Origin: Nonomuraea thailandensis
GTDB taxonomy: Bacteria > Actinomycetota > Actinomycetes > Streptosporangiales > Streptosporangiaceae
Reading direction: 5' to 3'
NCBI RefSeq assembly: GCF_024172165.1
Contig: NZ_JAMZEB010000002.1
Span: forward strand, 11,487,001-11,551,000
Length of the DNA stretch: 64,000 bases
Part shown: piece by piece, positions 34,838 through 43,339 of the stretch
Numbering within the stretch: position 1 is the stretch's first letter
Layout of the letters: every line of letters starts with the position of its first letter
Program-made: the position numbers and the translations under genes
Notes under the pieces: generated by a model
What the model was told of the DNA's origin: nothing
Database searches by the model: none
The model's input: only the letters and a program-made list of their open reading frames with translations

Positions 34838-36310
34838 ATGGCCTGGGACGTGATCGTCGTAGGAGCCGGGCCCGGCGGTCTGGCCTGCGCCATCGCCGCT
34901 GCGAGTGGCGGGGCGCGGGTGCTCGTCCTGGAGAAGGCCGGCGAAGTCGGCGGTGCGCTGCCCTACTCGGGCGGGCACCTGTCGGCCGGCGGATTCTCCG
35001 CGCAACGCGCGCGAGGCATCGACGACGACCCTGAACGGCACTACGCCGACATCGTGCGGATCAACCGGGGGACCGGGCGCGAGGCCCTCATCCGGCTGTC
35101 GCTGGCCGAGCAGCCCGCGGTGCTGGAGTGGCTGTTCGAGGCGGGCTTCAGGGCCGCTCCCTCGACGCCGCGCATCGTGTACGGGCACGAGCCGTACACG
35201 GTTCCGCGTACCGTGCACGCCGCCGAGACACCTGGAGGGCCCGCCGTGCTGGCGGCGTTGCGGCGGCTGCTCGCGCCGCACACGGCCGGTGGGCTGGTCG
35301 AGGTACGGTGCGGGACGGCTGTCGCGGATCTGGTGACCGAGGGCGAGGCCGTGGTGGGTGTCACAGGTGACGGCGGGCGGCAGTGGCGGGCGCCGGCCGT
35401 GGTGCTGGCGACGGGCGGGTTCGGGTTCGCGCCCGAGCTGTTCGCCGAGCTGGAGGGCGCTCCGCTGGTCACCTCGGCAGCGCCCACCTCGACGGGCGAC
35501 GGGCTGCTGATGGCGCTCCGGGCCGGCGCGGGCCTGCAGGGGATGGGCCGTTACCTGCCGACGTTCGGCGGGCTGCCGCCGCACGACGACGGCGACCCGC
35601 GCGTGGATTGGCTGCACCGGCCGCAGCTCGTGGCCCAGGAACGGCCGCCGTGGGAGGTCTACGTCGACCGCCACGGGCGCCGCTGGGTCGCCGAGGACGA
35701 CCCCAGCCTCGACCGCAAGGAGCGGGCGCTCATCCGGATCGAGCAGATGACGTTCTGGATGGTGTTCGACGCGGCGGCGCTGCGCGAGTCGCGGCCCATG
35801 GTGCACGGATGGAGCCCGGCCGAACTGGAGGAGGCCTGCGGGCGGCGGCGGGGGCTGCACCGGGCCGCCACCGTGGCCGAGCTGGCCGCCGCCGCCGGCA
35901 TCTCGGGCGACGGGCTGTCCGCGCAGGTGCGGCGCTACAACGAGGCGGTGGCACGCGGTCTGGACGAGGACTTCGGACGGCGTCATCTGCCTGCCCCGAT
36001 CGCCGAGCCGCCCTTCTACGCGATCGAGAACCATCCCGTCACGCTCATCACGTTCGCCGGCGTGGACGTCGACGAGTGCCTGCGGGTACGCCGGGCCGAC
36101 GGGCGGGTCGTGCCAGGCTTGTACGCCGTCGGGGAGGTCATCGGGTCGGCGGCGGTCAACGGGAACGCGTTCTGCTCGGGCATGTGCCTGACACCGGCAC
36201 TGGCCTTCGGCAGAATCGTCGGCCGCGCCCTGGCGTCGTCCGCGCGTGCAGCGGCGCCTTCCGGGCGGGCGGTGGCGTCAGCGTTCGAACCGGAAGCCGA
36301 GCCCCCGTAA
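34838..36310 (+). CDS. FAD-dependent oxidoreductase of the fumarate reductase/ketosteroid dehydrogenase superfamily
   Basis: A 490-residue flavoprotein. An N-terminal Rossmann motif VVGAGPGGLACAIAAASGGARVLVLEKA binds FAD. The middle holds the capping domain, and the C-terminal GLYAVGEVIGSAAVNGNAFCSGMCLTPALAFGRIVG matches fumarate-reductase-like and 3-ketosteroid dehydrogenase-like flavoproteins. The substrate cannot be told from sequence. ATG at 34838 with GGGAGG upstream. It is divergent from padR and its last 33 bases overlap the convergent gene on the minus strand. Confidence 0.8.
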   Translation: MAWDVIVVGAGPGGLACAIAAASGGARVLVLEKAGEVGGALPYSGGHLSAGGFSAQRARGIDDDPERHYADIVRINRGTGREALIRLSLAEQPAVLEWLFEAGFRAAPSTPRIVYGHEPYTVPRTVHAAETPGGPAVLAALRRLLAPHTAGGLVEVRCGTAVADLVTEGEAVVGVTGDGGRQWRAPAVVLATGGFGFAPELFAELEGAPLVTSAAPTSTGDGLLMALRAGAGLQGMGRYLPTFGGLPPHDDGDPRVDWLHRPQLVAQERPPWEVYVDRHGRRWVAEDDPSLDRKERALIRIEQMTFWMVFDAAALRESRPMVHGWSPAELEEACGRRRGLHRAATVAELAAAAGISGDGLSAQVRRYNEAVARGLDEDFGRRHLPAPIAEPPFYAIENHPVTLITFAGVDVDECLRVRRADGRVVPGLYAVGEVIGSAAVNGNAFCSGMCLTPALAFGRIVGRALASSARAAAPSGRAVASAFEPEAEPP

Positions 36311-37096
36311 CCGGGCCGAGCTGACCGGCACCTCGGGCATGCGGATCTCGCCCCGGTACGTCAGCTCAGGCAGCCCCTCGGCGGCACAGATCGCGCCGAA
36401 GAACTCGGCGTTCGCGGGCGGTGTCACCGCGTCGGGATAGCCGTTGTAGACACCGGTCAGCCCTTCGGTCACGACGAAGTCCAGGGCAGCGGCCGCATCC
36501 CGGTAGTCGATCCGGTAGAGCAACGCCTCCGCCGCGAACGGCACGCTCCCACCCAGCCGCTCGTGCGCGAACCGCACCCGAGCCGGATAGTCCAGGTCAC
36601 CCGGATGGCCGTACACGTCGGGGATCCGCAGCACCGCCCCGCCGGGCGAGCCCAGCACCACCTGCTCGGCCGCCACGAAGGAACGCGGGGAGGCGTCCGG
36701 ATCGCCGGTGGTGGGGACCCTCTCGTCGATCCGGGGGCCGCTGCCGCTGCCGTACACGGAGCCTGAGCTGGTGAAGACGACGCGCGGATGCGCGGAGACG
36801 GCGGCGCGGGCACTGGCGACGAGCGTGTCGGCGTATTCGGCGACCCGCGAGGCGGCGTCGAAGGCTCTGCCGAGGCGGGGGCTCACGGTCAGCACCACGG
36901 CGTCGGCGCCCTCGGCGGCGCGGGCGACGGCGTCCTGGTCGGCGCCGCGCAGGACCACCGCCTCGGCGCAGACCTTCAGCAGCTCGGGGACGCGTCGAGG
37001 TGTGGTGGTGGTGCCGGTGACGGCGTGCCCGGCCCTGGCCCAGCGCCGGGCGAGCTCCAGCCCGACGTGCCCGCATCCGATGATCGTGTATCTCAT
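36278..37096 (-). CDS. NAD(P)-binding protein, atypical SDR/epimerase-like
   Basis: A 272-residue protein. The Rossmann motif IIGCGHVGLELARRWARAGHAVTGTTTTPRR binds a dinucleotide. The SSGSVYG stretch and the RIPDVYGHPGD segment resemble the active-site surroundings of extended SDR/NAD-dependent epimerases, although the YxxxK is not clear. Relatives are often annotated as NAD(P)H-binding or SDR family proteins. The 3' end overlaps the flavoprotein gene on the other strand by 33 bases. No operon partner. Confidence 0.75.
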   Translation of the reverse strand: MRYTIIGCGHVGLELARRWARAGHAVTGTTTTPRRVPELLKVCAEAVVLRGADQDAVARAAEGADAVVLTVSPRLGRAFDAASRVAEYADTLVASARAAVSAHPRVVFTSSGSVYGSGSGPRIDERVPTTGDPDASPRSFVAAEQVVLGSPGGAVLRIPDVYGHPGDLDYPARVRFAHERLGGSVPFAAEALLYRIDYRDAAAALDFVVTEGLTGVYNGYPDAVTPPANAEFFGAICAAEGLPELTYRGEIRMPEVPVSSARLRGLGFRFER

Positions 37097-37218
37097 GACC
37101 CCGCGGACGCTTCCGTCGGCACTTCGACGCGGCCGGCGGGGCCGGCCTCACCGGGGTTCGTGGTCACCACCATGCGTTGATCGTCGCCGATGAACGCGCC
37201 TCGCGCATCCGTCCGACG

Positions 37219-37248
37219 AAAAAGGGTGCCACCGACATGGTGACACCC
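37219..37248 (-). terminator. Intrinsic terminator downstream of tRNA-Pro
   Basis: On the minus strand GGGTGTCACC-atgtc-GGTGGCACCC is followed by TTTTT (complement of 37219-37223). The 10-bp stem with one mismatch and the U-tract make a classical terminator 20 bases after the tRNA 3' end. Confidence 0.8.
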
Positions 37249-37267
37249 TCACCGACCAGCATCGATC

Positions 37268-37344
<77 letters not shown>

Positions 37345-37465
37345 GTCACGTCGGTCGCCTACGTTGTCCATGGGCGTTCCGACCGGCCACCACCCTACAG
37401 GAGGAGCCGGACTCGTCGCGTACGCTCCCCTGCGGCCCAGGCAACCGACGATTGGGGTGGGAACG

Positions 37466-37747
37466 ATGGTGGCAAGCGACGACGAGGTCGTCCTCTACTG
37501 GCGGCCGATGTGCACGTACTGCATGAAGCTACGCCTCAGCCTGCTCTTCACCCGGCTCCGCTACCGCAACGTCAACATCTGGAAGGACCCGAAGGCGGCG
37601 GCGTTCGTGCGCTCGGTCGCGAACGGCTTCGAGACGGTGCCGACCGTGACGGTGGCGGACAGGCCGATGGTCAACCCGACGCGGCGCCAGCTCCTGGACG
37701 CCGTCAAGAGGTACGCGCCGCACCTGCTGGGGAGAGCCGACCGGTAA
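37466..37747 (+). CDS. Mycoredoxin/glutaredoxin-like protein
   Basis: A 93-residue thioredoxin-fold oxidoreductase. The active site is Cys16-Thr-Tyr-Cys19 (WRPMCTYCMKL), and the cis-proline motif is ETVPTV. Actinobacterial proteins of this form are mycoredoxins, which reduce mycothiol-mixed disulfides instead of glutathione ones. The canonical mycoredoxin motif is CGYC, so the Thr is a variant. ATG at 37466 with a weak GGGGTGGG upstream. It stands alone beside the divergent tRNA gene. Confidence 0.85.
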   Translation: MVASDDEVVLYWRPMCTYCMKLRLSLLFTRLRYRNVNIWKDPKAAAFVRSVANGFETVPTVTVADRPMVNPTRRQLLDAVKRYAPHLLGRADR

Positions 37748-37886
37748 GGGGATCCGACAGGGGCGGGCCCAGCACGAGATCGGCGTCATCGCGCTGGAGA
37801 AGTTCGGGTGGTGCGTAACAACGGGAGGGCTCGGACCACTTCCTGGTGTCAGAAGAACGACGCATCCCGAACGAAGGGGCTGGGCG

Positions 37887-38426
37887 GTGACGGATGATGC
37901 GCACCGGTTCACCGGCATGTACGACGAATGCCGGCAACGCGTGTGGGCCTACGTGGTCAGCCGCGCGGGCCGGCAGGTGGCGGACGAGGTGGTGAGCGAG
38001 ACGTTCGCCATCGCCTGGCGGCGGCTGGACGACGTGCCCGAGCCGGCGCTGCCGTGGCTGCTCGGGGTCGCCAGGAACGTGCTGCGTGACAACGTGCGTG
38101 CGGAGCTGCGGCGGGAGGCGCTGGCCGCCGAGCTGCGGGCCTGGACCGAGGGGGACGTGGCCGAGCAGGTGACCGAGCGGATGGGGGTGCTGCGCGCGCT
38201 GGCCGCGTTGCAGGAGGACGATCGGGAGATCCTCGTCCTCGTCGCCTGGCACGGGCTGACGCCCAAGGAGGCCGCCAAGGTCATCGGCTGCTCGTCGGCG
38301 GCGTACCGCGTACGGCTGCATCGGGCGCGCAAGCGGCTCAGGCAGGCGATGGAGGCGGAGCCGGAAGGGCGCGTCCCCGAGCGGTCCAGGACCCACGTAC
38401 GGAACCTCAGCGAGGAGTGGTCATGA
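37887..38426 (+). CDS. ECF-like RNA polymerase sigma factor
   Basis: A 179-residue protein. Region 2 is MYDECRQRVWAYVVSRAGRQVADEVVSETFAIAWRRLDDVP, including the DEVVSETF recognition of the -10 element, and region 4 is LQEDDREILVLVAWHGLTPKEAAKVIGCSSAAYRVRLHRARKRL. GTG start at 37887 with AAGGGG about eight bases upstream. The next gene overlaps by 4 nt and encodes a likely membrane partner that may act as the anti-sigma factor. Confidence 0.88.
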   Translation: MTDDAHRFTGMYDECRQRVWAYVVSRAGRQVADEVVSETFAIAWRRLDDVPEPALPWLLGVARNVLRDNVRAELRREALAAELRAWTEGDVAEQVTERMGVLRALAALQEDDREILVLVAWHGLTPKEAAKVIGCSSAAYRVRLHRARKRLRQAMEAEPEGRVPERSRTHVRNLSEEWS

Positions 38427-39598
38427 ACCCCATCGACGAGCTTCGGGCCGCCAGGCCCGCGCACCTCGGCGACCGGCAGGTGGACGAGGCGACGAGGGCC
38501 GTGGAGCTGGCCCGCGCCATGGCGAGGCCCAGGCCGCAGCCCTCCAGGAGGCGGCGGAGCAGGCCCGCGTGGGGGCTGGGGCTGGCAGGGGCGGCGGCCG
38601 CCGCCGTCACGGCGGTGGCGGTGGTCATGTCGGGGAGCGGCGCGGCGCCGACGACGCCGCGGGCGACCGACGGCGGGCAGGTGGCGGCGAGCGCGGGAAC
38701 GGGCGCGCCCCGGGTGCGGCTGTCGGCGCGGGACGTGCTGCTGGCCGCGGCGGAGAAGGCCGACCGGCAGCCCGAGGGCAGCGGTGACTGGTGGCGGAGC
38801 GTGACGGTGAGCAGGCACCTGTACGCGGCCAGGAACGGCGGCTACCTGGTCATGGACGCCTCACGCAACGAGGGGTGGACGCCCGAGGCCACCGGGGGCG
38901 ACCAGTGGGCCAGCAGCCGGCGGCTCGGGGCCGGGCCCGCCACCGAGGCGGACCGCACGGCCTGGGAGCGGGCCGGGGCGCCGTCCGAGATCGAGGTCGT
39001 CGTCCCGGGCAAGGGCAGGGGGAAGGGCGCGTACGGGCGGATGACCCTGTCCACGTCCGAGGGGAGGGCCACGACCAGCCACACCCCGCTCGTGGACGGC
39101 GACAAGGTGTTCTGGCTCGGCAGGAACGTGACCATGAAGGAGCTGCGCGGGCTGCCGAGCGAGCCCGGCGCGCTGAAGAAGTGGCTGATGGCCTCCTACG
39201 CGGGGCACGGCACCGAGTCCACCAGCGAGAAGATGTCGGGGGACGCGTGGCTCTTCAAGGTCAGCGTGGGGCTGATCATGGACATGCCGGTGACGCCGGA
39301 GGTGCGGGGGGCGGCGTTCCGCATGCTGGCGGGGCTCGATGAGGTGAGGGTCGCCGAGAACGTGACCGACGCCGAGGGGCGGCAGGGCACGGCCGTGTCG
39401 GTGGAGGAGCGTTACGAGAGGGGCGGGGTCTCGGAGAACCGGCTGGTCTTCGACGAGGCGACCGGGCGGGCGCTGGCCAGCGAGTACGTGGTGGTGGAGC
39501 CGGGCGGGCTGCAGGCGGGGTTCGAGCCGGGCACGGTCTGGAGCTCCAACGCGCTGATCGAGGCGGGCTGGACGGACGGCGATCCCGCCGCCTCCTGA
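38423..39598 (+). CDS. CU044_5270-family membrane protein paired with the sigma factor
   Basis: A 391-residue protein. The first 45 residues are cytoplasmic and Arg-rich, one helix follows (about 51-70, WGLGLAGAAAAAVTAVAVVM), and a 310-residue exterior domain completes it. Similar proteins adjoin ECF sigma genes in many Streptosporangiales and are called CU044_5270 family. The layout suits an anti-sigma or sensor role, but no zinc-binding anti-sigma motif is present, so the function is open. The ATG overlaps the sigma stop by 4 nt, with GAGGAG upstream. Confidence 0.7.
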   Translation: MNPIDELRAARPAHLGDRQVDEATRAVELARAMARPRPQPSRRRRSRPAWGLGLAGAAAAAVTAVAVVMSGSGAAPTTPRATDGGQVAASAGTGAPRVRLSARDVLLAAAEKADRQPEGSGDWWRSVTVSRHLYAARNGGYLVMDASRNEGWTPEATGGDQWASSRRLGAGPATEADRTAWERAGAPSEIEVVVPGKGRGKGAYGRMTLSTSEGRATTSHTPLVDGDKVFWLGRNVTMKELRGLPSEPGALKKWLMASYAGHGTESTSEKMSGDAWLFKVSVGLIMDMPVTPEVRGAAFRMLAGLDEVRVAENVTDAEGRQGTAVSVEERYERGGVSENRLVFDEATGRALASEYVVVEPGGLQAGFEPGTVWSSNALIEAGWTDGDPAAS

Positions 39599-39611
39599 TG
39601 GGGAGGGCTCG

Positions 39612-40019
39612 TCAGCCGCTCTGGCGGGCCTCGTCGTTGGCGTTCGTACGGATCTGCTGGATGCGCTGCTTGGTCAGGCCGAGCAGCTCGCCGATGTCGC
39701 CGTCGGACAGCCCCAGCTCGTGCATGTGCTTGACGCGCTTCTTCAGCGTCCGCGTGTAGTCCTCGGCGATCGCGGCCGCCTGGCGCTGCAGGGCGGCGAA
39801 GTCGTCGAGATCCTGCTCGGACAGGCCGGGCAGCGTGTAGTGGAAGACCGGCGCCGGCGGCCGGTCCCGGTCGCCGAACAGGAACGGGAGCCCCTCGGCC
39901 ACGTCCGCGTGCAGCTCCCGCAGCGTGCGCGCGGACATGCCGCCGGCCACGCCGTCCACCTGGGCCAGCCAGAGGTTGCCGGCCATGGTGACGTGGACGT
40001 CGACGCGGTCTGCGGTCAT
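39612..40019 (-). CDS. HTH protein with HicB-like N-terminal domain
   Basis: A 135-residue protein. The N-terminus VHVTMAGNLWLAQVDGVAGGMSARTLRELHADVAEGLPFLF resembles the HicB antitoxin fold. A coiled middle (about 70-100) and a C-terminal HTH (LSDGDIGELLGLTKQRIQQIRTNA) follow. The upstream small gene is 11 bases away, and the two probably form an operon. This recalls a toxin-antitoxin layout, but the partner does not look like HicA. ATG at 40019 with GGAGCACCC before it. Confidence 0.6.
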   Translation of the reverse strand: MTADRVDVHVTMAGNLWLAQVDGVAGGMSARTLRELHADVAEGLPFLFGDRDRPPAPVFHYTLPGLSEQDLDDFAALQRQAAAIAEDYTRTLKKRVKHMHELGLSDGDIGELLGLTKQRIQQIRTNANDEARQSG

Positions 40020-40030
40020 GGGTGCTCCAG

Positions 40031-40276
40031 TCAGTCCTTCAGCCAGCCGTCGCCGAACAGGTGCGCCAGCCCTCGCTCGAGGGTGTCCACCAGGTGCGGT
40101 GTCTCCCCGGGATAGAGCGGGACGATCGCGCGGGCGGCGACCCGGCCCTCGGCGTCCCACAGCAACAGGAACCGCTGCCGCCTGGTCGTCTCGGCCCAGT
40201 CGCAGCGCAGGCCGTGGAGATGGGAGAGCCCGATGATCCGATCGCGGATGGCCGCGTAGTCGTCTCGTTCTACCAC
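40031..40276 (-). CDS. Small hypothetical protein, operon partner of the HicB-like gene
   Basis: An 81-residue protein (VVERDDYAAIRDRIIGLSHLHGLRCDWAE onward) ending HLFGDGWLKD. I do not recognise a family. GTG at 40276 is chosen because a TATAGT -10 lies nine bases upstream, giving a leaderless mRNA; an upstream in-frame ATG at 40339 would overlap that promoter. Translation of the HTH gene downstream likely follows from the same mRNA. Confidence 0.5.
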   Translation of the reverse strand: MVERDDYAAIRDRIIGLSHLHGLRCDWAETTRRQRFLLLWDAEGRVAARAIVPLYPGETPHLVDTLERGLAHLFGDGWLKD

Positions 40277-40285
40277 ACGCGGCAG

Positions 40286-40312
40286 ACTATATCCCTTGGC
40301 TACCAGTGACAA
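40286..40312 (-). promoter_or_regulatory. Promoter of the 81-aa/HicB-like operon
   Basis: On the minus strand TTGTCA (40312-40307) and TATAGT (40291-40286) are 15 bases apart; shifting the -35 to GTTGTC gives 16. The spacing is short but TATAGT is one of the best -10 matches in the window. Confidence 0.5.
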
Positions 40313-40348
40313 CGGGTCTTGTCGGCATGATTTCGCCATGCGTGTTGG

Positions 40349-40800
40349 TTACCGGGCGCCCCAGGCTCGTACGAAGGCGTCCACGGCGGCGACGGCCATC
40401 GTCCGCAGCTCCGCGTCCTGCAACTGGCGGGTGCCGAGCTGAGTGCGGGCCTCCAGCGGGCCGAGGAGCAGGGCCAGGAACTGCTCGGCCGCCAGGTCCG
40501 GATCCGCGGCCCGCAGGCGGCCGGCCAGGGCGAGGCGGGCCAGGCGGTCGGCGAGCGCCTGGTTGAGCCGGTCGGGGCCGCTCTCCTGGACGATGTCCAG
40601 GATGTCGCGGGCGGCGGCCTCCATGGCGTGCCTGAACAGGGTCGCCTTGTCGGTCATGTGGTTGTAGACCGTCGGCTTGGCGACCCCGGCCTCGCGGGCG
40701 ATCGACTGCACGCAGGCCTGCGCGTAACCCTCCCGCGCGAACACCGTGAACGCGCCCTCCAGGATCGCCTGCCGCTTGTCGATGCGGCGCTCGGCGTCGC
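40349..40800 (-). pseudogene. TetR-family regulator lacking its start region
   Basis: The frame encodes DAERRIDKRQAILEGAF, the HTH CVQSIAREAGVAKPTVYNHM and a ligand domain to the stop at 40349. No ATG, GTG or TTG lies in frame near the expected N-terminus. Upstream of about 40800 the frame runs antisense through an MFS fragment to an ATG at 40957. A deletion has apparently removed its promoter and first codons, so expression is doubtful unless the 202-residue chimera is made. Confidence 0.65.
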
Positions 40801-40963
40801 CCTGGTGACGCTGGTCGTCCAGACCGCCGACGACCCGATCGCCGGGCTGCGCGGCGTCTTCTGGCTGGCCGTGGTCTCCAACCTGGTCGTCCTGGCCCTC
40901 GTCCCGCTCCTGCCGGGCAAGGTCAGCGCGCCGGAGCCCGTACGAGAAGGAGCGCACGCATGA
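40800..40963 (+). pseudogene. MFS transporter, C-terminal remnant
   Basis: About 54 codons encode LVTLVVQTADDPIAGLRGVFWL and LVVLALVPLLPGKV followed by a charged tail and TGA at 40961. This is the last helix and tail of a drug-type MFS transporter. The rest of the gene is missing; the junction abuts tetR on the opposite strand. Confidence 0.65.
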
Positions 40964-41170
40964 GGACGCTGGTGGTCACCGGCGGCACCGACGGGGTGGG
41001 GCGGGCGCCGGCCCGCACGTACCCGGAGCGCGGCGACGCGCTCGCCGTCGTGGGCAGGGACGCGGCCAAGGCGCTGCCCGGAGCGGTGTCGTCCAGGCGG
41101 ACCTGAGCCTGGCCGGCGAGAACCGGCGGGTGATCGAGGAGGTCAACGCCGGGTTCCGGCCGTGGACGCG
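40960..41170 (+). pseudogene. SDR oxidoreductase remnant with frameshifts
   Basis: ATG at 40960 (overlapping the MFS stop, with AAGGAG upstream) starts MRTLVVTGGTDGVGRAPART, the cofactor motif of a short-chain dehydrogenase, and reads GDALAVVGRDAAKALPGA. Near 41095 the frame shifts to VVQADLSLAGENRRVIEEVNAGF and decays after about 41170. The catalytic Ser/Tyr/Lys region is absent, so it is non-functional. Confidence 0.65.
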
Positions 41171-41175
41171 AGCCG

Positions 41176-41203
41176 ATTGGTCCGAGAGGCGAACCAATTT
41201 AGC
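41176..41203. promoter_or_regulatory. Inverted repeats upstream of the cupin gene
   Basis: ATTGGT (41176-41181) and ACCAAT (41193-41198) are separated by 11 bases. The longer AACCAATTTAGC at 41192-41203 reappears inverted, with one change, as GCTAAATCGGTT at 41615-41626 just past the cupin stop. Confidence 0.4.
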
Positions 41204-41276
41204 GAGATTGGCTCTGTGGCCGGGCCATTCGGGTCGATTTGATGGAGCTGTCCAACGTATCGAGGAGGCAACGATC

Positions 41277-41612
41277 ATGTCTGTCGACATCAGCGCCGCA
41301 GTGTCGGTCCCCGAGGTCATCGGGACGCTGCCGGGCCCCTGGCAGCAGCGGCAGCTCGCCGTGGTGAACGACGCGGTCGTGCGGCTGGCCCAGCTCCACG
41401 GCGAGTTCCCCTGGCACTACCACGACGAGGACGAGCTGTTCCTGTGCTGGGACGGCACGTTCCGGCTGGAGCTGGAGGGGCGCGAGCCGGTCGTCATGAC
41501 GCCCGGGGACGTCTTCGTCGTGCCGCGCGGCCTGCGGCACCGGCCGGTGGCGGACGAGCCGGCGCACGCGCTCCTGGTGGAGAAGCCGGAGACCACGCAG
41601 TACGGCAACTGA
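41277..41612 (+). CDS. Small cupin-domain protein
   Basis: A 111-residue single-domain cupin. Metal-binding motif 1 is FPWHYHDEDELFLCWDGTF (G-x5-HxH-x3-E-like), and motif 2 is PGDVFVVPRGLRHRP. This is a compact form common in stress-linked clusters. Substrate unknown. ATG at 41277 with GGAGG nine bases upstream. Flanked by matching inverted repeats; next gene is rtcB. Confidence 0.82.
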   Translation: MSVDISAAVSVPEVIGTLPGPWQQRQLAVVNDAVVRLAQLHGEFPWHYHDEDELFLCWDGTFRLELEGREPVVMTPGDVFVVPRGLRHRPVADEPAHALLVEKPETTQYGN

Positions 41613-41693
41613 CGCTAAATCGGTTGCGGGGGGTATGAGAAGTCTGGCCTGATTGATCGCGTTCGGAGTGTGACCGGGAGGAGGCGATACGAG

Positions 41694-42881
41694 ATGACGT
41701 ACAACGAGGTGACCGGAACGCGGCGACCGCTGCGGATGTGGGCGGAGCCGGAGACGGTCGAACCGCAGGCGATGCAGCAGCTTCGCAACGTGGCGAACCT
41801 CGAGTGGGTGCACGGTGTCGCCGTCATGCCGGACGTGCACCACGGCAAGGGCGCGACGGTGGGCTCGGTCATCGCGATGCGCGACGCCGTCTCGCCCGCG
41901 GCCGTCGGCGTGGACATCGGGTGCGGGATGACGGCCGTGAAGACGTCGTACCAGGCTGCTCGGCTCCCCGACAACCTGGCCTACCTGCGCGGAAGGCTCG
42001 AGCAGGCGGTGCCGGTCGGGTTCGGGCACCACAAGCGGCCGGTCGATCCGGGCGAGGTGTCCGGGATGAAGACGGCCGGGTGGGCGCAGTTCTGGAAGGG
42101 CTTCGACGAGCTGGCGCCGGCCGTGAAGGCGCGGCGCGAGCGGGCCGAGGTGCAGATGGGCACGCTCGGCGGCGGCAACCACTTCCTCGAGGTCTGCGCG
42201 GACGACGAGGGCTGGGTGTGGGTCGTGCTGCACTCCGGGTCGCGCAACATCGGCAAGGAGCTGGCGGAGCACCACATCGGGGTGGCTCGCGGGCTGTCGC
42301 ACAACCAGGGGCTGGTGGACCGGGACCTGGCGGTCTTCCTCGGCCGTACGCCGGAGATGGACGCCTACCGGCGCGACCTGTTCTGGGCGCAGGACTACGC
42401 GCGGCGCAACCGGGCGCTGATGATGGGGCTGGTGTGCGACGTGCTGCGGCGGCACCTGCCTGACGTCACGTTCGACCAGCCGATCTCCTGCCACCACAAC
42501 TACGTGGCGGAGGAGCGGTACGACGGGGTGGACGTGCTCGTGACCAGGAAGGGCGCGATCCGGGCCGGCTCCGGGGACCTGGGGATCATCCCGGGCTCGA
42601 TGGCCACCGGGACGTACATCGTCAAGGGTCTGGGCAACGCCGCGGCGTTCAACTCGGCCTCGCACGGGGCCGGGCGGAAGATGAGCCGGAACAAGGCGAA
42701 GAAGACGTTCACCGTCAAGGACCTGGAGGCGCAGACGGCGGGCGTGGAGTGCCGTAAGGACTCCGGGGTGCTGGACGAGATCCCGGGCGCGTACAAGGAT
42801 CTGGAGTCCGTGATGGCGGCGCAGACGGATCTGGTGCAGGTGGTCGCGCACCTGCGGCAGCTCATCTGCGTCAAGGGCTGA
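41694..42881 (+). CDS. rtcB: RtcB-type RNA-splicing ligase
   Basis: A 395-residue RtcB ligase, which joins RNA 2',3'-cyclic-phosphate/3'-phosphate and 5'-OH ends using GTP and Mn2+. Metal-binding and catalytic motifs are visible: VMPDVHHGKGATVGSV, DIGCGM, GGGNHFLE, HSGSRNIG, SCHHNYV and the guanylylated-histidine region ASHGAGRKMSR. Length is typical of the short bacterial clade. ATG at 41694 with GGAGGAGG upstream. No archease or RtcA/RtcR partner is nearby, so its role in RNA repair here is inferred. Confidence 0.93.
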   Translation: MTYNEVTGTRRPLRMWAEPETVEPQAMQQLRNVANLEWVHGVAVMPDVHHGKGATVGSVIAMRDAVSPAAVGVDIGCGMTAVKTSYQAARLPDNLAYLRGRLEQAVPVGFGHHKRPVDPGEVSGMKTAGWAQFWKGFDELAPAVKARRERAEVQMGTLGGGNHFLEVCADDEGWVWVVLHSGSRNIGKELAEHHIGVARGLSHNQGLVDRDLAVFLGRTPEMDAYRRDLFWAQDYARRNRALMMGLVCDVLRRHLPDVTFDQPISCHHNYVAEERYDGVDVLVTRKGAIRAGSGDLGIIPGSMATGTYIVKGLGNAAAFNSASHGAGRKMSRNKAKKTFTVKDLEAQTAGVECRKDSGVLDEIPGAYKDLESVMAAQTDLVQVVAHLRQLICVKG

Positions 42882-42944
42882 GCGGCGGCCGGTCGAGCGG
42901 CTCGACGCTCGCCGGCCCCGTCCGAGGTCGTGCGGGGGCCGCGG

Positions 42945-43170
42945 TCAGACCATGTACTGGTCGTGGCGCCTGCAGAGGTCGGTCCACGTCTCGCCGTCGT
43001 ACAGGCTCACCGTTCCGTTCAGGATTGAAGAAGGACTCGGAGAAGGTCCTGTGGAAGTGTGCCCCTCCTCCTGACGGCGTGGCGCTCATCTCCCACCGGT
43101 AGAGCCCGTAGTGGCCGCCGGTGCCGGCGCCGGTGGCCAGATGGTGCACTTTCGTACGCTCGCCGATCAA
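42945..43170 (-). pseudogene. Cupin-domain gene remnant
   Basis: From an ATG at 43170 the minus strand reads MIGERTKVHHLATGAGTGG and HFHRTFSESFFN, then shifts frame near 43025 to ILNGTVSLYDGETWTDLC and ends in TGA at 42945. The two pieces match consecutive parts of a cupin whose second motif and C-terminus are missing. A frameshift plus truncation make it non-functional. Confidence 0.6.
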
Positions 43171-43218
43171 CAGGTCCGCCTGTCGTCGCCGGGTGACGGC
43201 CGATCCGGCGCGTGATTG

Positions 43219-43232
43219 AGAGAGCGCTCCCT
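43219..43232. promoter_or_regulatory. CelR/CebR-like operator, distal
   Basis: AGAGAGCGCTCCCT matches the CelR/CebR consensus TGGGAGCGCTCCCA over the central GAGCGCTCCC. It lies about 190 bases before the glucanase start. Confidence 0.6.
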
Positions 43233-43339
43233 TGGGGAGGCTGGAAGACAGTCAAGTCAAGGGCGGTCCCGAGTGGGAAAATCGGCTCCACGGCCCAAGG
43301 GAGCGCCGCCTGCTGCGTCGTCGAGGTTTAACCGGCACC

